A DNA stretch of 64,000 nt from Kineococcus rhizosphaerae. GTDB lineage: Bacteria; Actinomycetota; Actinomycetes; Actinomycetales; Kineococcaceae. The DNA lies in contig NZ_PVZF01000013.1 in assembly GCF_003002055.1 (NCBI RefSeq), positions 62,001 to 126,000 of the forward strand. The letters run 5' to 3'. Numbering within the stretch: the first letter of the stretch is position 1; each line of letters starts with the position of its first letter. A program made the translations under genes and the position numbers. Positions 44,900 through 51,372 of the stretch are shown here, in pieces. The notes below the pieces were generated by a model, which saw nothing but the letters and a program-made list of their open reading frames with translations, was not told where the DNA came from and ran no database searches.

Positions 44900-45367
44900 A
44901 TGACTCAACCCACTGGGTCCGGCACCCGGACCGACGACCTCAGCGTCACCCACGGCCCGGGACCCACGGCCGGTCCCACCCGCTCGGACGAGTCGGTGGG
45001 TCAGCTGCTGAGCCAGCTCACCGAGCAGGTCTCCCACCTCGTGCGCGACGAGGTGCAGCTCGCGAAGATCGACCTCACCGAGAAGGGCAAGAAGGCCGGC
45101 GTCGGGATCGGGATGTTCTCCGGCGCCGGTCTCCTCGCGTTCTTCGGCGTCGGTGCGCTCGTCACGACGGCGATCATCGGCCTGTCCCACGCCGTGACGG
45201 CGTGGCTGGCCGCGCTCATCGTCGCCGTCGTGCTGTTCGCGATCGCGGCGGTGCTGGCGCTGATGGGCAAGAAGGAGGTCCAGCAGGCCACGCCGGTCGT
45301 CCCGAAGGACGCCGTCGAGGGGCTCAAGCAGGACGTCCAGACCGTCAAGGAAGGCTTCCACCGATGA
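44900..45367 (+). CDS. Phage holin superfamily-type membrane protein (DUF1469/YqjE-like)
   Basis: 155 aa. A disordered N-terminus, then an amphipathic helix (SVGQLLSQLTEQVSHLVRDEVQLAKIDLTEKGKKAG) and two membrane helices (GLLAFFGVGALVTTAIIGL, LAALIVAVVLFAIAAVLALMG). The family name mentions holins, but it is a normal chromosomal envelope protein in actinobacteria. ATG 44900. It overlaps the DUF3618 gene by four bases, its usual partner. Confidence 0.88.
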   Translation: MTQPTGSGTRTDDLSVTHGPGPTAGPTRSDESVGQLLSQLTEQVSHLVRDEVQLAKIDLTEKGKKAGVGIGMFSGAGLLAFFGVGALVTTAIIGLSHAVTAWLAALIVAVVLFAIAAVLALMGKKEVQQATPVVPKDAVEGLKQDVQTVKEGFHR

Positions 45368-45645
45368 GCGACAGCGTCCCCACCGACCGCGCCGAGCTCG
45401 AGCGCGACATCGAGGCCACCCGCGCCCGCCTCGCGAACACCGCCGACGCCCTGGCCGCCAAGGCCGACGTCAAGGCCCAGGCGCAGGCCAAGGCCGAGGA
45501 CCTCAAGGCCACCGCGCAGCACAAGGTCCACGAGGCGAGCGACAACGCCCCCGGCACCCCGCAGCAGCAGACCGCGGTCCTCGTCGGGGCGATCGTCGTG
45601 GCGACGGCGCTGGCGGTCTGGCTCGTGGTCCGCAACCGGGACTGA
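45364..45645 (+). CDS. DUF3618 small membrane protein
   Basis: 93 aa. RAELERDIEATRARLANTADALAAKADVKAQAQ is the DUF3618 helix, and AVLVGAIVVATALAVWLVV the membrane anchor. It is translationally coupled to the DUF1469-like gene. The pair may stabilise the membrane under stress; the precise role is not known. Confidence 0.88.
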   Translation: MSDSVPTDRAELERDIEATRARLANTADALAAKADVKAQAQAKAEDLKATAQHKVHEASDNAPGTPQQQTAVLVGAIVVATALAVWLVVRNRD

Positions 45646-45688
45646 GACCGGCGACCCGGGCCTGCGACCCCCGGCCCGGCGCAGGGCC

Positions 45689-45718
45689 TGTGGACAGTGT
45701 GGACAACCCTGTGGACGA
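45689..45718. promoter_or_regulatory. Cluster of three DnaA-box-like 9-mers
   Basis: TGTGGACAG (45689-45697), TGTGGACAA (45698-45706) and TGTGGACGA (45710-45718), all in the same direction. The middle one is the exact complement of TTGTCCACA, the preferred DnaA box of high-GC actinobacteria. They lie between convergent genes, beside a long palindrome. Confidence 0.65.
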
Positions 45719-45725
45719 GCGGGCT

Positions 45726-45790
45726 GGGGTCGGGGTCGTGGACGCCTTGCGCCGAACCTATTGGCGCAAGGCGTCCACGACCCCCACCCC
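45726..45790. terminator. Long palindrome between convergent genes
   Basis: Arms 45726-45753 and 45763-45790 pair at 27 of 28 positions, with a 9-base loop. It ends the DUF3618 and LLM transcripts and has the same build as the palindrome at 15340-15402. Confidence 0.7.
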
Positions 45791-45800
45791 GGCGCCCCCC

Positions 45801-46838
45801 TCAGTCGAGCTCCTTGCGCACCAGCGGCGCCACCTCGGTCCCCAGCAGCTCCACGGCCCTCATGACGTCCGCGTGCGGCATCGTCCCCGCCGACAGGTGC
45901 AGCATGAACCGGTCGATCCCGAGGTGCTCGTGCTGGAAGAGGATCTTCTCGGCGACCTCCTCGGGTGAGCCGACGAGCAGCGCTCCGCGCCGCGAGCGCG
46001 CCGCCTCGTAGGAGGTGTGCGAGAAGTAGCCCCAGCCGCGTTCCTGGCCGAGCTGGTTCATGACGCCCTGGTACGGCTTGAAGTGCACGGCCTCGGCCTC
46101 GGCGGTGGTGGCGGCCACGAACCCGTGCGAGTGCGTCGCCACGCGCAGGACGGACTCGTCGTGCCCGGCCTCGCGCCCGGCCCGGCGGTAGAGGTCCACG
46201 AGCGGTGCGAACTGCTCGGGCATCCCGCCGATGATCGCCAGGGCCAGCGGCAGCCCGAGGGTCCCGGCGCGCACGACGGACTCCGGGTTGCCGCCGACGG
46301 CGATCCACACGGGCAGCGGCTGCTGCACGGGCAGGGGGAACACACCGAGGCCGGGGACGGCGGCGCGGTGCTTCCCGCCGGCCCACGTCACCTTCGCCGG
46401 GTCGTCGCGGATGGCCAGCAGCAGGTCGAGCTTCTCGGAGAACAGCTCGTCGTAGGCGTCGAGGTCGTACCCGAACAACGGGAAGGACTCGATGAAGGAC
46501 CCGCGCCCGGCCATGATCTCGGCGCGGCCGTCGGAGAGGCCGTCGAGCGTGGCGAACTGCTGGAACACGCGCACGGGGTCGTCGGAGGACAGCACGGTCA
46601 CGGCCGTGGACAGCCGGATGCGCTGCGTACGGGTCGCGGCGGCGGCAAGCACGACGGCGGGGGCGGAGGAGGCGTAGTCGGCGCGGTGGTGCTCGCCGAG
46701 GCCGTAGACGTCGAGGCCGACCTGGTCGGCGAGGACGATCTCCTCGACGACCTCCTTGAGCCGCGCGGCGTGCGAGATCGTCCCGCTGCCGTCGGCGTAG
46801 GGCGTGGTCTCCGCGAACGCGCTGATCCCGATCTCCAC
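45801..46838 (-). CDS. LLM-class flavin-dependent oxidoreductase
   Basis: 345-aa luciferase-like monooxygenase (FMN or F420). [58 protein letters not shown] and [17 protein letters not shown] are the barrel motifs of the bacterial luciferase-like group. GTG 46838. A short inverted repeat (46868-46885) lies 30 bases upstream, and the VOC gene ends there on the same strand, so the two may be cotranscribed. Confidence 0.9.
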   Translation of the reverse strand: MEIGISAFAETTPYADGSGTISHAARLKEVVEEIVLADQVGLDVYGLGEHHRADYASSAPAVVLAAAATRTQRIRLSTAVTVLSSDDPVRVFQQFATLDGLSDGRAEIMAGRGSFIESFPLFGYDLDAYDELFSEKLDLLLAIRDDPAKVTWAGGKHRAAVPGLGVFPLPVQQPLPVWIAVGGNPESVVRAGTLGLPLALAIIGGMPEQFAPLVDLYRRAGREAGHDESVLRVATHSHGFVAATTAEAEAVHFKPYQGVMNQLGQERGWGYFSHTSYEAARSRRGALLVGSPEEVAEKILFQHEHLGIDRFMLHLSAGTMPHADVMRAVELLGTEVAPLVRKELD

Positions 46839-46867
46839 GACGAACCCCCGTGAGTGTGACGCCTAAT

Positions 46868-46885
46868 TGCTTGAAGTCTCAAGCA
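46868..46885. promoter_or_regulatory. Inverted repeat before the LLM gene
   Basis: TGCTTGA, four bases, TCAAGCA, in an AT-richer patch that also contains the VOC stop codon. It could be an operator for the LLM gene. Confidence 0.5.
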
Positions 46886-47532
46886 TACGAGACCACCGTA
46901 CCCGAGTTCAACCGCACACCACCCCGACGGCCAGTCCCTGACAGGACCACCTCCAGGCCGGCGACCGCCGAGACGTGCTCGCGCGTCGGGAACCAGGCCC
47001 GCCCCGGCGCGACGAGGATCAGCATCCCCCCGTCGTCCCCGGCCGCGGCGAACGTCGCCGACGCCGTCCCCAGCACCCCCAGCCCCAGCCGGGAGACCGC
47101 CTGCGGCACCGACGCCACCGGCACCCCCACCTCGCTGATCCTCAGCAGGTGCTGCGCCCCGAACGCGGCGGTGCCCAGCCGGTCGGGGAGCCGGCGCCGG
47201 GCGATGAGCTCCAGCACCGTCCCGTCGCCCGCCTCGAAGTACACCGAGCACGCGTCGAAGGCCGGGGAGGACTCCAGCAGGTCCTCCCCGTCCCGGGCCA
47301 GCAGCGGGGTGCGGGCCCGCAACCAGTCCCGCGCCGCGAGCCCCGCGTCCCCCGGCACGTCGATCGCCAGGTGCTGCGTCCCCGGCCGGGCGGCGGGGTC
47401 CTGGACGAGCTCCAGCTCCGTCGAGCCCACCCGGACGGTCGACCCCTCGACCGGCAGCCCCAGCACGTCCCGCCAGAACGCCAGGGACGAGGCCACGGAC
47501 GGGACGGGGAAGACGACGCGCGAGATCCTCAC
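46879..47532 (-). CDS. VOC (glyoxalase/dioxygenase-fold) protein
   Basis: 217 aa. Two tandem VOC modules: VRISRVVFPVPSVASSLAFWRDVLGLPVEG to HLAIDVPG, and LLRISEVGVPVASVPQAVSRLGL. A His (QHLAIDV) and Glu (VLELIARR) are candidates for metal binding. It may degrade or sequester a toxic small molecule. GTG 47532. It is divergent from soxR, with a SoxR-like box between, so it is a probable SoxR target. Confidence 0.82.
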   Translation of the reverse strand: MRISRVVFPVPSVASSLAFWRDVLGLPVEGSTVRVGSTELELVQDPAARPGTQHLAIDVPGDAGLAARDWLRARTPLLARDGEDLLESSPAFDACSVYFEAGDGTVLELIARRRLPDRLGTAAFGAQHLLRISEVGVPVASVPQAVSRLGLGVLGTASATFAAAGDDGGMLILVAPGRAWFPTREHVSAVAGLEVVLSGTGRRGGVRLNSGTVVSYA

Positions 47533-47546
47533 GCCCCCACGGCACC

Positions 47547-47566
47547 ACCTCAAGCCCGCTGGAGGT
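47547..47566. promoter_or_regulatory. SoxR-like box
   Basis: ACCTCAAGCC then CGCTGGAGGT, a 20-bp dyad with two mismatched pairs. Known SoxR operators are of the form CCTCAAG...CTTGAGG. It lies between soxR and the VOC gene. Confidence 0.7.
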
Positions 47567-47619
47567 CAAGATGGGGCCGTGAGCCACGACCTCGTCCCGC
47601 CGGAGCGGGGGATCGCAGC

Positions 47620-48081
47620 GTGAGCGCCCGCGACGACCTCCTGAGCATCGGCACCGTCGCCGCCCGCGCCGGCCTGTCCGTCCCGGCCCTGCGCTACTAC
47701 GAGGAACGCGGCCTGCTCGCCCCCGTCCGCGACGGCGGCGGCCGCCGCCGCTTCCCCCGCCACGTCCTGCGCCGCCTCGCGGTCATCGCCGCCGGTCAGC
47801 GCGTCGGCCTGTCCCTGAAGGACATCGGCGAGGCGCTCGCCACCCTGCCCGCCGACCGCGCCCCCTCGGCCTCCGAGTGGGCGCGCGTGGGCGAGCGCTG
47901 GCAGGAGCTGCTCGACGCCCGCATCCGCGAGCTGCACGCCCTGCGGACCTCGCTCGACGGCTGCATCGGCTGCGGCTGCCTCAGCCTGACCCGCTGCACC
48001 CTGTTCAACCCGCACGACGCCGCCGCCGAGGAGGGCGCCGGGTCGCGGTGGTTGCGGGACGCGGAGAACGCGCCCCGCTAG
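47620..48081 (+). CDS. soxR: Redox-sensing regulator SoxR
   Basis: 153 aa. MerR winged helix: SIGTVAARAGLSVPALRYYEERGLLAPVRDGGGRRRFP. The [2Fe-2S] motif CIGCGCLSLTRC is complete near the C-terminus. In actinobacteria SoxR responds to redox-active metabolites and switches on a few oxidoreductase or transport genes. GTG 47620 has GGGGGA upstream. Divergent from the VOC gene. Confidence 0.95.
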   Translation: MSARDDLLSIGTVAARAGLSVPALRYYEERGLLAPVRDGGGRRRFPRHVLRRLAVIAAGQRVGLSLKDIGEALATLPADRAPSASEWARVGERWQELLDARIRELHALRTSLDGCIGCGCLSLTRCTLFNPHDAAAEEGAGSRWLRDAENAPR

Positions 48082-48092
48082 ACGATCACCAC

Positions 48093-48098
48093 TACGTT
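48093..48098 (+). promoter_or_regulatory. -10 box of a leaderless phosphatase transcript
   Basis: TACGTT ending 6 nt before GTG 48105. Confidence 0.55.
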
Positions 48099-48104
48099 CG
48101 TGAC

Positions 48105-50159
48105 GTGGTGGCCAACCTCCCGTTCGGGTCCGAGCAGGCCCTCCGGGACGTCTACGAGGCGGTCGACTGGGACAGCACGTCCCTGGGGGACCCGTCCCGC
48201 TGGCCCCGCTCGCTGCGCCGCGTCCTGGAGCTGGCGCTGGAGACCCGCTTCGCCATCGTCATCTGCTGGGGTCCGGACCTGGCGATGCTCTACAACCAGC
48301 CCTACGCCGACATGATCGCCGACAAGCACCCCGCCGCCCTCGGCCGTCCCGTCGGGGAGGTGTTCGCCGAGGCGTGGGACGACCTGGAGCCGCTGTTCGA
48401 GCAGGCGCGCGGCGGCGACGCGGTGTGGTTCGAGGACATGCCCCTGGTGCTGAACCGGCACGGCCGCCCCGAGGAGACGTGCTTCACCTTCTCCTACTCC
48501 CCGGTGCGCGACGACGAGGGTCGCATCGCCGGCGTCATGGACATCGCCGCCGAGACCACCCGCCAGGTCCAGGACCACCGCCGCCTGGAACTGCTCACGC
48601 GGCTGGGCGACCTCGCCTCCGAGCTGCAGTCACCGGCCGACCTGGCCCGCAAGGCCCTCGACGTGCTGGCGACCGCACCGCTGGACCTGCCCGCCGCCGA
48701 CCTGCAGCTGCCCGGCCAGCCCCTGCGCCTGCCGCCACCGCCGGAGGCCCTGGCGCCGCGGCAGGTCCTCGTCCGCGAACAACCCGACGGCACCCGGCTC
48801 GCCTGGGTCCGGATCCCGGCGGCCCTCGGCGGGGAGTCCCCCGGGGTCCTGGCCGCCCGCCTGAGCGACCTCGTGCCCGTGGACGCCGCCCACCGCGACT
48901 TCCTGCGGCTCGTCGCCGCCACCGTCGGCGACGCCCTGTCGGCCGCGGCCTCCTACGAGGCCGAACGCCGTCGCGCGGACCTGCAGCAGTGGCAGGCCCA
49001 GCGCCTCGCCGGTCTCGTCGCCGTCGCCCAGGCCCTGCCCAGCGTCGACGACGTCGACGACGTCCTGCGCGTCCTGGGCCGGGGGGCCGTCGGGCTGCTC
49101 GGCGCCGACGGCATCGTCCTCGGGGTCCTGGAGGAGGGGCGCCTGCAGGTCCTCGGCGACCGGCACGACCCGGCCGTCGCCGCGCTCACCGCCGCCTTCA
49201 GCGGCAGCGCCGTCGTCGACGAGGACCCCAGCACCGCCGCCTGGCCGCTGTGGGTCGGTGAGCGCGTCATCGGCGCCCTCGGCCTGTCGTGGCGCACCCC
49301 CCGCCACCTGTCCTCCGAGGACACCGACCTCATCACCGCCCTCGCGGCCTCCACCGCCCAGGCCCTGGACCGCGTCCGCGCCACCCAGGCCGAACGGGCC
49401 GCCGCCGCCGCCGTCCGGACGATGGCCGAGACGCTGCAGCGCAGCCTGCTGACCGCGGCGCCCCAGCCGGACCACCTCGAGATCGCCGTGCGCTACCTGC
49501 CCGCCGCCGAGCACGCCCAGGTCGGCGGGGACTGGCACGACGCCTTCCTCACCGCCGCCGGCACCGCCTGCCTCGTCATCGGCGACGTCACCGGCCACGA
49601 CCAGGACGCCGCGGCGGCCATGGGGCAGGTCCGCAACCTGCTGCGCGGCATCGGGTACTCCCTGGAGGTCTCGCCCGCCGCGGCGCTCTCGGCCCTCGAC
49701 CGGGCCATGCGCGACCTGGGGGTCGGGGCCCTGGCGACGGGCATCCTGGCCACCGTCGAACCGCTGGAGGGGTCGGCGCACTGGCGGTTGCGCTGGTCCA
49801 ACGCGGGCCACCCCCCGCCCCTGGTCGTCGCCCCCGACGGCACGGTCGAACTGCTCCGGACCAGCCCGGACCTGCTGCTGGGCCTGGAGGCCGGGTTCGC
49901 GCGCGCCGACCACGTCCACGGCCTGCCGCCGGGGGCGACCGTGCTGCTGTTCACCGACGGGCTCGTCGAACGCCGCGGCGCCGCGATCGACGACGGGCTC
50001 GCCTGGCTGGCCGAGACGGCGTCCGGGTACGCGGGGATGGCGCCGTCGGACATCTGCGACCACGTCCTCGGCCTCGTCCAGGGTCACGCCGAGGACGACG
50101 TCGCCGTGCTGGCCGTGCGGGTGCGCCCGGAGCCGGGCGCCGCGACCGCCGTCCCGTGA
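48105..50159 (+). CDS. PAS-GAF-PP2C phosphatase (RsbU-like)
   Basis: 684-aa protein, the second of this type in the window. A PAS-like sensor (RFAIVICWGPDLAMLYNQPYADMI to TFSYSPVRDDEGRIAGVMDIAAE), a GAF domain (about residues 300-430) and a PP2C domain (VGGDWHDAFLTAAG, VIGDVTGHDQDAAAAMGQVRN, LLFTDGLVERRG, AEDDVAVLAVRV). Phosphatase metal ligands are intact. It should act on STAS-domain anti-anti-sigma factors. It has no membrane segment. Confidence 0.9.
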   Translation: MVANLPFGSEQALRDVYEAVDWDSTSLGDPSRWPRSLRRVLELALETRFAIVICWGPDLAMLYNQPYADMIADKHPAALGRPVGEVFAEAWDDLEPLFEQARGGDAVWFEDMPLVLNRHGRPEETCFTFSYSPVRDDEGRIAGVMDIAAETTRQVQDHRRLELLTRLGDLASELQSPADLARKALDVLATAPLDLPAADLQLPGQPLRLPPPPEALAPRQVLVREQPDGTRLAWVRIPAALGGESPGVLAARLSDLVPVDAAHRDFLRLVAATVGDALSAAASYEAERRRADLQQWQAQRLAGLVAVAQALPSVDDVDDVLRVLGRGAVGLLGADGIVLGVLEEGRLQVLGDRHDPAVAALTAAFSGSAVVDEDPSTAAWPLWVGERVIGALGLSWRTPRHLSSEDTDLITALAASTAQALDRVRATQAERAAAAAVRTMAETLQRSLLTAAPQPDHLEIAVRYLPAAEHAQVGGDWHDAFLTAAGTACLVIGDVTGHDQDAAAAMGQVRNLLRGIGYSLEVSPAAALSALDRAMRDLGVGALATGILATVEPLEGSAHWRLRWSNAGHPPPLVVAPDGTVELLRTSPDLLLGLEAGFARADHVHGLPPGATVLLFTDGLVERRGAAIDDGLAWLAETASGYAGMAPSDICDHVLGLVQGHAEDDVAVLAVRVRPEPGAATAVP

Positions 50160-50172
50160 GGACCCCGTCGCC

Positions 50173-50262
50173 GCGATCGAGGAACCCCGCGCCGCGATCG
50201 AGGAATCACCGCCCCGGGCCTCCCTGATCTTCCTCGATCGCCGCGTGGGGTTCCTCGATCGC
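50173..50262. terminator. 33-bp-arm inverted repeat with internal duplication
   Basis: Arms at 50173-50205 and 50230-50262 match at 31 of 33 positions. Each arm contains GCGATCGAGGAA (or its mirror) twice, so four copies of the 12-mer are present. It lies after the PP2C gene, and the right arm encodes the last residues of the convergent hypothetical protein. Confidence 0.65.
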
Positions 50263-50646
50263 CGGGGTGGTGTAGCCCCCCTCGGTCAGCCCCGCCCACC
50301 GCTCGAACACGTTGCGGTGCGGCAGGTTGCGCGTCACCAGCGCGTTGAGCCCGTACAGCGCGAGGAAGGGCAGCGTCCCCAGCAGTGCGTACTGGTCGGC
50401 GTGCCGCAGCTCGTGCCGGCGCCGGTCGGGGCCGCCCAGGTCGCCGTAGAGCCACACGTTCCCGACGGTCGTCCCGCCCCGGCCGTACGTCCCGCGCGGC
50501 ATCCCGGAGCACTCGACGAAGAGGTCGTTCCCGATGAGGATCGTGGCCCCGTGGTGGCGGGCCCACCCCACGGCGACGGCGCTCGCGGGCAGGTTGCGCA
50601 CGGCGCGGAACACCGTCCAGGCATGAAAGAAGTACCGCCGGTCCAC
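50206..50646 (-). CDS. Hypothetical protein with HExxH motif
   Basis: 146 aa, not recognised. It has VECSGMPRGTYGRGGTTVGNVWLYGDL and RRHELRHADQYALLGTLPFLALYGLNAL, where HELRH has the HExxH form of zinc metallopeptidases. There is no clear third ligand. GTG 50646 (or 50667) is uncertain because the tRNA gene ends close upstream. The C-terminal residues TPAIEEPHAAIEEDQ are encoded by one arm of the inverted repeat. Confidence 0.6.
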   Translation of the reverse strand: MDRRYFFHAWTVFRAVRNLPASAVAVGWARHHGATILIGNDLFVECSGMPRGTYGRGGTTVGNVWLYGDLGGPDRRRHELRHADQYALLGTLPFLALYGLNALVTRNLPHRNVFERWAGLTEGGYTTPAIEEPHAAIEEDQGGPGR

Positions 50647-50669
50647 GAGGACCGACGGTACTTCCACAG

Positions 50670-50742
50670 AGCGGACGACGAGACTCGAACTCGCGACCCT
50701 AACCTTGGCAAGGTTATGCGCTACCAACTGCGCTACGTCCGC
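50670..50742 (-). tRNA. tRNA-Gly(GCC)
   Basis: A full cloverleaf on the minus strand: acceptor GCGGACG/CGTCCGC, D-arm with GCGC stem, anticodon stem TAACC/GGTTA around loop TTGCCAA (anticodon GCC), T-arm GCGAG-TTCGAGT-CTCGT. CCA is not encoded. Confidence 0.95.
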
Positions 50743-50808
50743 AACGTGCGGTGACGACTCTACACGCTCCCGCGGGGTGCTCGTCACCACGTTCCCCCGC
50801 TCGGCCCC

Positions 50809-51330
50809 TCAGTCGGCGGAGGCGAGCACCTTGCGCGCGAAGGCGGCGGCCCGCTCGCGCAGCGCCTCCTGGCGCTGGGAGATGCTCAGCCCAGGGTCCG
50901 GCTTCAGCCGCGGCGTCGCGCGCAGGACCCGGACGTTGTCGGCGCACGCCAGGTCGGCGCACACGTACGTCCCGACGGTGTTCAGCTTGCGCCCCGACTC
51001 CCCGGCGCGGGCCGCGACGAACAGCCCGACCTCCCCGGGGGAGCGGGTCGTGCGGCACAGGTCGCACATGGCGGTGGTCCGCACGCCCTTGCCGGGGGTG
51101 GCGCGCAGCGCGAGCCCGACGACGGCCTCGCCCAGCGGCACCAGCAGCCAGCCGCGCTCGGGGGCCTTGGGGTCGCGCCAGCCGACGACCTCGTGGACGG
51201 GGTCGGTCCCGTGCACCCACTCGGGCACGCGCATGCGGTGCGCCTCGCCGCGGGTGCAGTTCGTCATCGTGGAGCGGATGGCCTCGTCGGTCAGGTGACC
51301 GGGGTCGAGGTCCAGCGTTGCCTGAGACAC
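50809..51330 (-). CDS. FBP-domain protein (FusB-like zinc finger, EF-G binding)
   Basis: 173 aa. The C-terminal zinc-finger part has MCDLCRTTRSPG and YVCADLACADN (two Cys pairs), the FBP/FusB-type treble clef that binds elongation factor G. The N-terminal part has the helical SQATLDLDPGHLTDEAIRS. FusB-like proteins rescue stalled EF-G or give fusidic acid resistance; the function of actinobacterial members is inferred. ATG 51330 follows GAGG. Confidence 0.8.
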   Translation of the reverse strand: MSQATLDLDPGHLTDEAIRSTMTNCTRGEAHRMRVPEWVHGTDPVHEVVGWRDPKAPERGWLLVPLGEAVVGLALRATPGKGVRTTAMCDLCRTTRSPGEVGLFVAARAGESGRKLNTVGTYVCADLACADNVRVLRATPRLKPDPGLSISQRQEALRERAAAFARKVLASAD

Positions 51331-51372
51331 GTCTTCTCCCTCGGAGGAAAAACCCGCACGAGGGTACGCCCG

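Noticed and set aside
44900-45367. Prophage holin
   Set aside because: No phage gene is near; the gene is paired with DUF3618 as in ordinary actinobacterial chromosomes.
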